Source of the DNA: Chlamydomonas reinhardtii
Lineage: Eukaryota > Chlorophyta > Chlorophyceae > Chlamydomonadales > Chlamydomonadaceae
DNA: 64,000 nt
Assembly: GCF_000002595.2 (NCBI RefSeq)
Contig: NC_057016.1
Coordinates: 3,391,767 to 3,455,766, forward strand
Reading direction: 5' to 3'
Below, in pieces: positions 46,035 to 57,945 of this stretch. How positions within the stretch are numbered: position 1 is the stretch's first letter; each line of letters begins with the position of its first letter. Below the pieces are notes generated by a model that saw nothing but the letters and a program-made list of their open reading frames with translations, did not search any database and was not told the origin of the DNA. The position numbers were made by a program, and so were the translations under genes.

Positions 46035-47148
46035 TAACAGGGTGCTCCGCCGTCTCCTTGGGGTCCTTTCAATATACTAATCAAAACACCACTCCATGAT
46101 GTGGGAGTGTCTTTGCCTCTTTCAAGAACCACGGAGTTTGCCAACAAGGAATGAAGGGCTCAAGGTCGCAGTCGCAGGCAGAGTCAGGGTAGTGATTTAC
46201 GAGTGTTGGTAATGTAGGTGTCGCGTTGTTGACTGCACGGGATGTTTGGCAAAGCTGCTATCGCCGCTACAACACCGTCGATTGCATCCCAACCGTGGCG
46301 TGTCGCGATGGGCTGTAGAGGTGGCCGAGGCCCCGCACGGCGCCGCGACGTCGAAGGTAAGAGTCCGCGGAGCGCCGCTCAAGCGCGCGGGCACGACAAG
46401 TAGTGATCATCACGCACACTCTCTCATGGCATGTAGGAAGTCTTCCGCCTTTGCTTGTCGCGTCGCTGTTCTTGTGGCCAATTCCCCCTGCTCTGGATCC
46501 TCGGCACCAATCCACATCCAAGGTTCACTGGCTTTGGCCACCTGGCCCCATACTGCTGAGAACTGCTGTTACTAGGGAAGCTGTCCTGCGCATCAGCGAG
46601 CTCTGCAAGCACAGCATGCCGCCATCCAGCAACCCCTTTGCCATCCGTTGCCAAGTCCACCAGCCACCTTCTCCTCACTACCGTGACTCCCTTGCACTCT
46701 ACTGTACTATGGCACTGTTCATCTGTTCATATGCCCTTCACCTGCCGGCCGTGCCGCTATGCCCTTGACCTGCGTCTAGCTGTGCCATCACCGCCGCCTA
46801 GCCATGCGCACAAAGCTTACGGTACATGTATGCTAACGTCCACATCCCTCAGTACTCATTACCAGAGCACAATCACACATTCCCAGCAACAAGGAGGTGG
46901 CTGCCTGGTCGTTATCAACCCAGCCACCTTGACGCGGGCGCCTACTAAGCACACGCCTCTATGTTGGGGGCCTTTGGCATCCCCGCAAATCCGGACGTGG
47001 ACGTGCGAAGGCACTTCTCGCTCCGCCCGAATTTTCCCTGCCACCTATTTACATGCAATACCAAACAATAAAGCATTCAAGCATTCCCAGCAAAATGACC
47101 AACTCAGGGTCAGTTCGAAACAACCTAGAGCCATGAGTCCATGACCCT
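46035..47148. other. Intergenic: COG0212 gene 3' UTR and promoter of the 688-residue gene
   Basis: No supported coding sequence. A minus-strand TGTAA at 47053-47049 probably ends the COG0212 transcript, leaving about 1 kb upstream of the 688-residue gene. Small open frames in the middle have no splice or homology support. Confidence 0.45.
47049..47053 (-). terminator. Probable TGTAA polyadenylation signal of the COG0212 gene
   Basis: Minus-strand TGTAA 96 nt after the stop codon, in an A/T-rich stretch; a typical position for this signal. Confidence 0.6.
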
Positions 47149-50100
47149 TCACGACTGCGCCGGCGGTGCAGACTGCTGAGTGCGCTCGCCCCGGCCCCGG
47201 CCGCCGCCACCTCCGTTGCCTCGCCCGCCGCGGTTGCCGCGCGGCCGGCTCCTGTCGCCCCGCCCGCCGCCATTCCGGCCGCCGTTCCCACCACCGCCTT
47301 GTGTCCGATTGCCCCGAGCGGCCAGCGGCGGAAGCGTCTCGTCCGGGCCTGTACAGCCGGTGCACGTGTGGCAATTGGCATGCAGTGCCGTTGCAGTTGG
47401 CGGGGAGCCACATGCTGTGCCTGAAACCGTATGTACCCCGCAAGTGCCAGAACAATTTCCACATCTTTCGCCCAATACACGTGCACACGCATCGACCCGG
47501 GCCCCTCGTGCTTTTACTAGCAGATACGTGCGCATGGCCCACCTGTGGGCAGCGGCGTGCCGGTCTCGCGCTCGATCCGCTGTTTGAGCTGCTGCAGGAT
47601 CCGGATCTGACCCAGCTTCTGAGGCGACAGCTTGTGCCTGCAGGAGCAGGAGCCGCAGCAGGTAGCAGCGCCGTGCAGCTGATGTAAGAGCGAACAAGGA
47701 AGATTGCAGGTTGTGCATACCTTAGTATGAATACGTCTGCCTCATTGCGCTCCGGTCTCTAGAGACGAGCTGCGGTCAATATCAATTTCTCGTCGGCCTC
47801 CTCCTTTTCCCGTGCACGCAACCCACGACGCTGCTTTCCCACCCCCTCCCCCATCCTTCGCAACGCTAGTCTGTGCACCCACCACAGAATGCCGGGTGGC
47901 TTGGGCAGGTTGGTGTTGGTGCGGATGACGCGTGTGGGCGTTACGATGATGTCCACAGGCACGTCGTGCTCCAGCATCTTGGATACATCGATGGCGCCTG
48001 GCTCCAACACCTTTAAACAAACACAGTCACGGCGTTCGCTTACAGGTGTGCTCTGAGACGTAAGGGCCTGCGGGCCGCGTGGGTGCCCGAAGGACCTCAT
48101 GTCTCGGACCCACCCGCCACCCCAGCTGGCATGTACAGCCACCCACCCACCACCCATCCCTGTCTGTGCCGCACGCACACCTGGCAGTCGTGCACGGTGG
48201 TGACCACAAGGGTGTGCTCGTCAATGGCGCCCATGTAGCGCAGGATGCCGTACTCCAACTCGGCAAAGCCCTAGGCACGGCGTGAGCGGCGTGTCGCATG
48301 CAGGCTCAAACGCACGAGGGACCACCGGCACGCTGCGTGCAAGCGCGCGGCCGCCCAAGCCACGGGCCATTGCAAGGTACGGCACACACGGCATGCCCAT
48401 ACTTGGAACCGCGCCCATCCCGGACCCACACCTGCCGGGAACTCCCCCCGCAACGGACACGCCCCCGCCCCGCTCCCGTCAGCGACCAGGTGCACACGGC
48501 ACACCCGGTGTCGCCTGCAGGCAGGTGCGTCGCCGCCACCCCGCTTGGGCCCGCACCCACCTCGCCCTTGCCCAGGCGCGCCCCCGAGGCTGGATCCACG
48601 CAGCTGCTGCCGACCACGATGAGATCCACCTTGATGGGCGTGTCCAGGGACAACGGCTCGCCGTACTTGGCCACACCTGATGAGCAGCAGCAGCAGCAGC
48701 AGTGCCGTACAAGGCGGCGCCGTACGGCAGTGCGAGGCGTTGGTGAGACGCTCCCCGCAGTACGCCATTGCTTGGGGATCGGGTAACGAGGCCTCCATCC
48801 CCTCCCACACCAGCACACAGAATGAGTTTTGCGGTGCAGCGGAAGGAGGCGGAGGCGTGATGCTGACCCCTTGGCTCGCCCGGGGCTTCCTGCGTCAGCA
48901 GCGCCCCTCCAGCGCCAGCACAACGCCATGACAGCGCCATTACAGCGCCATTACAGCGCCACCGCAATCCGGGTGTTCCAGCTGTTCCATACTAACTTGA
49001 GTTGGCCTGGGGCCAATCCATCTGCAGGCTGCAGCTACGGTGTGTGCAGCTACGCCGGATGTAGATACCAGCCCAAACTACACCGCAGGGAGCCCGCCAT
49101 CAAGGAGCCCATGCCCACCTGCGCTGGTGCATGCCTCATTGAGGTCTTGCGGCGGAAAGCTGGCGGAGGTGAGGCGGCTGAAGAAGCCGGTGCGCAGGCG
49201 CGGCTGCGGCGTAAGCAGCGTCTTGTTGCGGGTGAGCACCAGGTTGCGGACCTGTCGTGCGGTGGTGTTGGGAGCAAGGATGGCGGAGTTCCAAAAGATG
49301 TTACCACTTACCAGTAGTGCAGCACGGAGGTTGGGACAGAGGCGGATTCAATTTCATCCGCACTCAATGGCGGTCGCACTCACAACAAGAGCGGATAGGA
49401 AGCGCAGTAGGCTCGGGGAGGAGGGGAGCAGGCAAGCCGTGAGCACGCGGGTCGTTCGCCGTCTACCCAAGTGCGCTCACTATTTTCTGGGGAGTGTCGG
49501 GGTTCACTTTGATGCACTGGGCGTTCACAAACTCGGGCAGGTCGCTCAGGCGCTCCGCCGCGATGTCCGCGTTCACGAAGTTGGGGATGCGGTGGTGCAC
49601 CGGCCGCGGGAACCTGCGGACAGCATTCCGTGCAAGTCCGCAAGGGAGGCTCATCCGCTGTGGGGTCGTGGGCTGCAGCTCTGGCCACTCATACCTGCCC
49701 ATCTCATCCCATCACGCCCCATCCAATCCCGTTTTGTCGGTAACATGTTGTTAACGTTAGCGGCAGCTCGCAACAAATGGCCGCACCTGGCTATGTCGTT
49801 TGCCTCCATGTAATCCCAGATCTTCTTTCTGATTTCCCACTTCCACGCGCCCGCCACGCTGCCTGGCGCCGCCGCCTCAGCAGTGGAGTCGCGGGCCAGC
49901 TGCGTGCGCATGCCCTCACGAGCCTGAGACAGACACCAACAGCATCGGCAGCCAAATCAAACTCATGGGCATGAGACAAGGTGCATCAGGTAATCAGGCA
50001 GGGACGTTGCCGCTTGCACCGGGTGCTGGCGGGGGCATATATGCCCGCGTGTCGCGGCGTGCCCATGGCGTGGCGGCATGCCCGCACGCCCTAGCCGGGC

Positions 50101-50376
50101 CTCTGCTTGAGTTCCTACAGCACTCCCCTCTCCTGTCCTCCCCACCTGCTCGTCGAGCTTAAGCCGCTCAGCATTGTAGCTGTCGGCGTCGAAATTGGTA
50201 GTGGGGGCTGTCGAGCCTGACGCCATCACCACGCGTGCGCGCCTCGAGCAGCGATGAGGGGCCATGTGGAAGGGTGAAACTCTGGGCCTATGCACAAGTT
50301 GGCAGCGGTAGGACGTCGAGGCCTGCGACGACTCACACAGCGACACACCCGCGGCGCTCAGGCCGGTTCGGTGCAT
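47149..50376 (-). CDS. COG0212 / 5-formyltetrahydrofolate cyclo-ligase-like protein with Gly/Arg-rich tail
   Basis: Nine exons (50376-50146, 49923-49787, 49613-49481, 49251-49119, 48676-48561, 48270-48181, 48010-47883, 47637-47543, 47348-47149) give 420 residues. Residues 1-50 ([20 protein letters not shown]..., Arg/Ser-rich) look like a plastid or mitochondrial transit peptide. The body matches plant COG0212 and animal [115 protein letters not shown] and [20 protein letters not shown]. Plant COG0212 proteins are linked genetically to thiamin/folate metabolism but lack proven cyclo-ligase activity (established knowledge). The last ~66 residues are [14 protein letters not shown] repeats, an RGG-type tail usual for RNA binding; animal MTHFSD instead carries an RRM. 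It diverges from the desaturase-like gene. Confidence 0.9.
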
Positions 50377-50815
50377 TTGCAGTGTTGTATGGCTTTCTTA
50401 ATTAGAATGCATACTCATTAGTATTTCTCTTTGATAAAAGGGGATGCAGTAATACTTGCATGGGGCCAACGAGTGGCGGAGACGAATCGCCAGCAGCTGA
50501 CAATGGGTAGTTCTGCCCACAGCACCGTTGCTGCAAATACCTTATTATTTCAGTGCACTTACTCAGCTGTTAACTGAGCGCTCGGGGAAACACGGCCGCT
50601 GCAACATCCATCGACTTACTTCTTCACTGTAAGGCTTAGCGCCAACCTTCTTCACTCGAACCCAATCATACTTGTCATAAGTCAGCAGCCTGCGCAGTTG
50701 CGAGTGGTAGAGATACAGCATCAGGATGCTCCACGCCAGGCAAGATGTCTGGCAGTCTGGCCACCGTAAGGCAAACCTAATATCAAATAACTTACTGAAC
50801 ACAAATCCCTCGCAG
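50377..50815. promoter_or_regulatory. Divergent promoter interval, COG0212 gene / desaturase-like gene
   Basis: AT-richer interval between the COG0212 start (minus, 50376) and the first certain exon of the plus-strand desaturase-like gene (50816). A candidate first exon of the latter lies at 50460-50506. No specific promoter element is recognised. Confidence 0.45.
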
Positions 50816-53800
50816 GGAGGTCAGCCAATTGAGGGCGGGCAGCTCGGCCCGCACGCTTTCGCGTGCTGACGTGCGGCGGGTGGCCCGGGCTGGCGCTCGT
50901 CGCGGCGTCGTGGCTGGGCCCGCTGCGCCATCGTATCCCGGCCATGCTCTAACACGCGCCTCCTCCAGCTCCGGTGTCCGGGACTCGGTAGCCGCCACAG
51001 CAGCGGCCGCGGATTCGCCTGCCAGTTATGTCGACGCCCCCAGCAGCGTGGAGGGCCGGCGGGTGGTCATTGTGGGCGGCGGCTGGGCGGGTGAGTGCCA
51101 AGCAGTGCCGCGTTCAGTTTCCGGCCTCCCAGGGCTCCTAATGCATCTACCAGCTGCCCCTTTCTTTGGCTGCTGCATCGCCGTTGTGCTGCGGGCTCGG
51201 GGCCCCCAGCCCGCGCTCCCTTCCCGTCCCTTCCCGCCCTCCCATCCCCTGTTTGAAACGCACCTCTCCCCGTCCTCCCCTCCGCATCCCCCCCCCCCCA
51301 CTCCTGCATCCTCCACTCCCTCCACTCCCCTACACATCCCCTCCAATCCCCTCCACTCCCATCACCCTCCACTCAACTACCCTCGCCTCCCCACCTGCTC
51401 CCCCAGGCTTCGGTGCCGCCAAGCACCTGAGCGAGCAGGGCTACGACGTTACATTGCTGGAGGCCAGCCCCAACCCCGGCGGCCTCAGCAGCGGCTGGCG
51501 CACCGCCAGCGGCAAGACAGTGGAGGCGGGCATGAAGGGTGAGGGTGGATGGGGGTAGCTGGGGACAGTGTGCGCGCCCGCGCGTGTGCGTGTGTATGTG
51601 TATGTGTGCATGTGTGTGCGTGTGCGTGTGCGTGTGCGTGTGCGTGTGCGTGTGCGTGTGCGTGTGCGTGTGCGTGTGTGTGTGTGCGTGTGCGTGTGCG
51701 TGTGCGTGTGCGTGTGCGTGGGGGGGGAGGAGGCAAGAGGTGAGGACAGTGTGCGGGAAGAGGCAGGTGCGAAGCATGTGCATTCGTTTTGTTGAGTGCT
51801 ACGGGAGGAGTTCAGCGTGGGAAGCGAGAAGGAAAAAGGCCGTCGGGTTGTGGCATGTGAGGCTGGAGACGCGAGCTGTGGTGGTGCGACTGTGGAGGCG
51901 GGCATAAAAGGGAGCAGATGGGGGGGGGGGCAGGACTCGTGGAGCTTGGGGACATTGGGAATGATGGGTGTATGCGCTTGGCGGTACCGCTGGTCTGCGA
52001 GTGACCCATGCCCCGCTGCTGACCGCCTGCTCCCACGCCTGCCCACCTGCCCGCCCGCCCACCTGCCGACGCGCGTGCAGGCTTCTGGTATCAGGTGAGG
52101 GAGGGAACGAGGAAAGTGTGCGCATGGGGGCCAGCAGCTGCCTGCCCCCTGCCCATAACACGTCCCGCAAACAACGGCCTAAAAGACGGCGGTCTCAACC
52201 GCATAACGCGCTCACACGAACGCCGACACACGCTCAACCCTCGCAGTACAAGAACACGTTCAAGCTGATTAAGGACCTGCAGCTGCCGTCCTGGCCGCTC
52301 ACCGACTTCACCACCAGCGGGTGCGTGGAGCGGCCGTGCGGGATGGGGCGGGGTTGAGGGGATGCGGTTTTGCGGGCATGGGTGCAGGACCAACGGACGG
52401 TCTCCCATCTTCAAGCGGTGCAACACCATTTTGCATCCGTCACAGGTTCTGGAACCCCAAGGGACTGGTGACGGAGGCGCCCGTGTTCAGCAAACTGCCG
52501 CAGCTGCCCACGCTGATTGGCCAGGTGTGCGAGCGTGGCGCTGACACCAGGCTCACCAGAGTGTTGTGCGCGGCGTAATTCCAGGTTACCGTTACATGTT
52601 CAGTTCTGGCATAGGGCATGGTTGCTGCGTGGCACGCCTGCTACAATCTGACATGCGGCATCCCTTGCACCCCTCCAACCCGCTTGGTGCATGCCTATAC
52701 ACACCGTGCATTTTAGCTGTGAAGCACGTGTATCTTGTTTTCCACGCGCCACTCTCCCTACTCCTCAAACAACCCACCTGACATAAATGCACGTACAGTT
52801 CGTGCACACGGCCCCGCTCTACTGGGCATTGCCGCTGGAGGACCGCCTCACCATGCTGCCCTTCCTGGCCACCCTGGCTGACTACGTGTCCAGGTAGCGT
52901 ACTAATGTGTCGTCGGCGAACCGATTGGAGGGCTGCTGCTGCCTGCCAGGGCTGATGGACAAAGGAGGCGGCTCTCGGGCTGGGTGTGTGAGTTTGTAGG
53001 GTGGGGTGTCACGCATGCCGTGCGAAGGGCTGCAGCCCCGGCTGCAAATGGTACCCGCTGGGGCTTTGCGTCATGTGTGCCGTTTGCCATCGCCACGTCC
53101 GCACTTGATGTGCTGCTGACGCAGTGAGGAGGCTTTTGAGAAATACGACAAGATGAGCGCATACGGTCAGTGCTGACAGCAGGGGGGCGACAGTTGATTG
53201 GGGCAGGCCAATGCTGCTAGCGCGTGTGACCTGGTGACCTGGTGCGTGCCTGGGGTCGTGCGCACAGTCTGCAAACCCGGAGCTCCATTGTAGACAACTG
53301 TAAGGCCCCGCGTGCCTCGCCCACCGCCTTACACGGTATCTCTCCGCCCATGGCTGTTTGTATTAATTTCTCGCCGTTGCTGCCACCCACAGAGCTGTTC
53401 CGCAAGTGCGGCGTGAGCACGCGCTGCTACAACGAGTTCCTGCGCCCCACGCTGCTGGTCGGACTGTTCGCGCCGCCCGAGGTAGATGCGGAGACACCGT
53501 CGAGCCTTCTATACAACTGCTGTGAATGTGCATGCGGCAGTCCGTGCACGTGCGCCAGCGCGTGCTCGCAAGCGTGCAAGGCTGGGTGCTGGGCGGACTT
53601 CAAGTTTTGCGTGGGGTAGGCGCGGTGCTGCCCAACGCATGTGTTGCACGTGCGCGCCTTGCTTTGGCGTGAGGAGCGTGCACGCGCACGTTGTCGCCCG
53701 TTGCCGCCGCAAACACACACACACAGGACCTGTCGGCCGCCGCGGTGCTGGAAACGCTATACTTCTACGCCCTGGCTCACCAAAACGATTTTGATGGTGA

Positions 53801-56497
53801 GCACCCCCTTTGTAATGATACGGTATGGTATTCATGTGGTATCCAGGAGAAGCGTACAGGGTACCTGCAGGGAACTGCGTACAGGCACAGCAGGCACAGG
53901 GCACACGGCACAAAGTACAAGGGCAGCATCCTGTGCCGTGCTGTGTGTAAGGCTGGCTGCGGACGTGCTGCTGCATACTTGGTTTGCATCGCTCGCAGTG
54001 TGCTGGCCGCGCGGCGCTATCGCGGAGCTCATCTTTCAGCCCATGGTGGAGCGCATCCGGGCAGCGGGTAGGGGTAGGGACAAAGGGAAAGGACAGGGAG
54101 GGAAACGGAGGTAAACGGTGGGAACGCATGGGAGACGTAGGGAAGGGGAGGGAGTATGAGGCAGGCTGTGTGGGGCAGGCTCTGGCGGCGTGGCTGCACA
54201 AGAGGGTAGTAAGGTGGCAGGGCTGCCGCTGCTGTTGGCACTGCTGCCATTGTGGTCCCTACCTTGCCCACAAGTCCTGCCACTCCACCCACTGCCGCCT
54301 TTCGTCACCTGCTGCCGCCTGCTGCCACCCACTGCCGCCTTTCGTCACCTGCTGCCGCCTTCCGCCGCCTTCCGCCGCCTGCTGCCGCCTGCTGCTGCCT
54401 GCTGGCTCCAGGCGGCCGTGTGCAGGGCAGCCGGCTGGTGACCGGCCTCACCACTGACCCCGTCACGGGGGAGGTGGTCAGCGTGGAGGCGGCGGACCGC
54501 AGCACGGGTGCGCGTGGTTCGGCGCCAGGTCCTCTTTTGCTGTGCGGGGTCGTTGTAGGGACTAGGCAGCTACTGGATCCAGGGATTCTGGGTACTGGAT
54601 TCTGGGCCGCCCTCGGTGGGATCCAGGCATCCAGGGAATTCAAAACGCCCGGCGCTCATCTGCCTTCCACCTGTGTGGCCGCGCGTCCATGCCCAGTTCT
54701 TCAAATGCGTGATCGACCCTCACCACCCACAGGCGAGACGTACAGCTACCCGGCTGACGCGCTGGTGTTTGCTGTGGGCATCACCGGCATGCAGAAGCTG
54801 GTGGCAGCCACGCCCGCATTGGCGCAGAAGGTGAGGGCGCTGGAGGTGGAGGGAGGGAGCGGGAGGGACGGGGCGGGGCGGAGGCGCAGGTTGCAACAGC
54901 CGCTGCTTGGATTGGCCCGTCCCGGCATTGTGCCTGCAGCACATGCGCGATATTCGTACATCATACACATACCCCACCACGCCTGCTACCAACCCTATGC
55001 CTGTAACCACACTTTCCCCATCCTCCGCTTCCTCCAACCTTCCCCCTCCCGCTCACCTGTGCTCCCACCGCTCACCTGTGCTGCCCAGGCCGACTTCCGC
55101 GCTATCATGGAGCTGAGGGCGCTGGACGTGATCGCCACGCGCGTGTGGTTTGACCGCCGCGTGTCCACCCGCTACCCGGCCAACGTGCTGTCGGGCTTCG
55201 AGGCCACTGCCGGCGCCACCTTCTTCAACCTGAATGACCTGCAGGTGAGGGGGTGAGGCGGAGGGGTGAGGCGGAGGGGCCGCGGGGTGGGTGGGGATGG
55301 GGTCAATGCTTGCGGCTCAGGGTCGCCGCGTGTACGGTTTGCGGCTCACCCCTGGAGCACCCCACCCCCTCGCTTGCCAGCCTGTCCCTTGCCCTAAATG
55401 TAAGCACCGCACCCCAACCTCCAACCAACATGCACCCGCCAACCGCCAACTGCCGCATCAGGACGAGTACCGCGACGCGCCCGGCTCCGTCATCAGCGCC
55501 GACTTCTACCACGCTAACGCACTGCTGCCGCTGAGCGACGAGGCCATCGTGCAGCGGGTGGTGGAGCACGTGGCCAAGTGCGAGCCCGGATTCAAGGGTG
55601 CGTGGGTCGGTGGCGCTTGGGACGGTCGGCGATCGGGCGCGGTTGTGTGGCAGTTGTGGGGGAAGAGTGCGGGTCGTTGGGCGTCAAATCAAGTAAGTGC
55701 ACGCCGCATGGTGCGGCTTCCGGACATTTCAACGGCACCATTCGATACCGGTAATGCGCCCCATGGGTGCACACCTTCCCTCACTTTGCGGCCTGTTGGT
55801 CTGTACGGCCCTTATGCGGGCTGTGGCGCACCTTCATTGGATGCTTTCCCTCCCTCCCGACGTTGACCGCTTCTGCTGCTGCAGGTGCCAAGGTGGTTGA
55901 CAGCATCGTGCTGCGCTACCCCAAAGCCGTCACGCACTTCAGCCCCGGCTCCTACCCCTACCGCCCCTTCCAGGCCACATCCATCCCCAACACCTTCATG
56001 GCCGGTGCGTGCGTGCCTGCACGCTGCGGGGGGCCTGGGTACGAGCACCAACGCCTTGTCTTGCCTACCGCGTTGTCACACCTGAGGCCCCGCTCTCCGT
56101 CGCCAGCTCTGATGCATACCTGTGACCTTCACATCTGCCTTTTATGCCGTTTCCTTCTCCAACACACTGACTTCGCTTCCATTATAAGCAAGTGCCAGTG
56201 CATCACCCCGCCCCGAACCTACCTCGCCTACCCCATGCGCCTGCCATGCCCCACACGCGCACAGGCGACTGGGTCAAGGGCGTGCCACACGGCGCCAACG
56301 GCCTGTCCCAGGAGCGGGCGTACGTCACGGGCCTGGTGGCAGCAAACTTAGTCATGCAGCGCCTGGGTGGCGGCGGGCAGCAGGCCGAGATCCTCGACGT
56401 GGATCCTGATGAGCCGCACATCGCGGCGGCACGTACGGCGGCACGCAGCGCCCGGCAGTTTGCGGACGCCCTGGGCATCCGCAGCCCGTTCCTGTGA
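50460..56497 (+). CDS. FAD-dependent amine oxidoreductase, carotene-desaturase-like, plastid type
   Basis: Seventeen exons: 50460-50506 (uncertain), 50816-51090, 51407-51538, 52081-52094, 52247-52320, 52446-52524, 52799-52893, 53125-53165, 53393-53481, 53727-53796, 53999-54067, 54412-54507, 54733-54830, 55089-55244, 55462-55597, 55885-56004, 56265-56497; about 607 residues. The dinucleotide-binding motif [17 protein letters not shown] (near residue 100) starts an FAD domain, followed by GYDVTLLEA and NPGGLSSGW. Later landmarks are [52 protein letters not shown] and, at the C-terminus, [20 protein letters not shown], the second FAD-binding block typical of PDS/ZDS-type desaturases. The Ser/Arg/Ala-rich N-terminus ([20 protein letters not shown]) suggests plastid import. 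The substrate is not known; it is not the canonical PDS or ZDS as far as I can tell. The start is unsure: exon 2 has no in-frame ATG, so an upstream exon is required. Exon 4 is a 14-nt micro-exon. Confidence 0.85.
51582..51720. repeat. (CGTGTG)n/(TG)n microsatellite in desaturase-like gene intron 3
   Basis: About 140 bp of CGTGTG and TGTG units just after the exon 3 donor. Long open Cys/Val/Arg and His/Thr frames across it are artefacts. Confidence 0.92.
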
Positions 56498-57101
56498 GGC
56501 TATGATAGGCAGTACTGGAGGCCTGGAGGATTGTGAGGGGAGGGGTGGGGATGGGGCGGGGGGTTCACATGTAGGCCCAGTTGGGCATGCACACGAGGGG
56601 TGGGTAATGTGGGTCAGAGACTCAGAGTGGAGGGTGGGGACTTGAGAGGACGTGTATAAGGGTTCAAACGTGTGTGGCAGGGTGAGAGTTGTGGCGCGGT
56701 GACACGGAGTTGGAGCGTGGTGAGGCTGCCGTGCGCTAATGTTTGCTGATTGCTAAGCGATGCATGATTTAGGACTCTGTGATACCAAGAGAAAGAATTC
56801 AAGGGCCCAGGCTCATCAGGAGGCATAGCCATGAGGCCATCACGTCGACAACGCAGAGGGTGCTGGCGCAGTTTTGACGAAAGAGGCGCTGCTGGCAAAC
56901 TGGCCAAAATCTTGAGGACGGATGCATATCAGCCCATGCCGGTGAGATGCTACTTCGCATGTATGGACACATCCTGCGCGCGTCAGGCCAGAGGGATGAC
57001 ACGCCCCCTCTTTTGGGACCTCGAAGTTAGCGGAGCGAGCTCCGGTGAAGGCTAATCTGGGTGCAGTTAACCCGCTCAGGAGGGGTAGCGGGCCTCACCG
57101 C

Positions 57102-57220
57102 GGGTGGGCCCGGGGCTAACCTGGGTGGGCCGTCGGCTAATCCTCAGTGGACCGCCGGCTAATCCTAGGTGGGCCGCCGGCTAATCCGAGTGAGCCGCCC
57201 GCTAACCTTGGTGTGCCCCG
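57102..57220. repeat. Tandem array of a 21-23-bp unit, left
   Basis: Five imperfect copies of a unit close to GGTGGGCCGCCGGCTAATCC, head to tail. The same unit recurs in the same orientation 650 bp downstream. Confidence 0.85.
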
Positions 57221-57339
57221 AGCCCTGCCAATTAGCCATCACTTTGCTGTCACTTCCATGTTTCTGGCGTTGTCTAAGTATGGTCTTAGATGGGGAATGG
57301 TTGGATGGGGCAAGATGGGCACGCGGGGCCGCAGGGACG

Positions 57340-57354
57340 TGAACCACTGGTTCA
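57340..57354. repeat. 15-bp palindrome, copy 1
   Basis: TGAACCACTGGTTCA, a perfect palindrome around one central base; its reverse complement occurs at 57577. Confidence 0.8.
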
Positions 57355-57576
57355 CCAGCCGGAAACCAGCTCTATATGTTGGAATATTTTCTGTTATTGT
57401 TCATACGTATGGTGTCTATGCAGTTGAGGAAATAGGGACCTGTTTTTGACCTCAAGTCAAAGAAGTGTTGTTTGTTGCCTCAGATTTCAGCCCGCGTCGG
57501 TAGTATATTTGAATATGGGAGCTCTCATGGCCACATAAAACAATACGAGAACCCCTGTCCTGCATTCCTCCGAAAA

Positions 57577-57591
57577 TGAACCAGTGGTTCA
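57577..57591. repeat. 15-bp palindrome, copy 2
   Basis: TGAACCAGTGGTTCA, the exact reverse complement of the copy at 57340; flanks (CCAGCCGG and GCGGCTG) are also partly inverted. Confidence 0.8.
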
Positions 57592-57875
57592 TGCGGCTGC
57601 GTCGTTTGCGGGTTGCTGCGTTTGGAGACTTAGGGTGTGTCAGGGAGATTATGTAAACAGTACAGCATGCGTTGGGGGATTCAGGTGTCAACATAGGCGC
57701 GCTGGCGCGAATATGGGAATCGCGTGTGGGTTTCTGAGCGTGTTACCCGCGAGCATCACCGCTGCCCCGCGCGAAGTCCTCGCGTACAGACGCTGTGCCC
57801 CCCAGAAACGCGTTTCCCGGTCACAGAGGTGGCTTTCCGCAGTCACCGGCGGCAGTTCCCGCGCCAATCTTGAGT

Positions 57876-57945
57876 AGGTCCCCGGCTAATCCTGGGTGGG
57901 TCCCCGACTAATCCTGGGTGGGCGCGGGGCTAATCCAGGTTGGCC
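57876..57945. repeat. Tandem array of a 21-23-bp unit, right
   Basis: Three imperfect copies of the GGGTGGGxCCCxGGCTAATCCT unit, same orientation as the left array; a lone GGCTAATCC follows at about 58012. Confidence 0.85.

Noticed and set aside
56831-57055. Short plus-strand open frame before the left tandem array
   Set aside because: No recognisable motif and no splice or promoter support.
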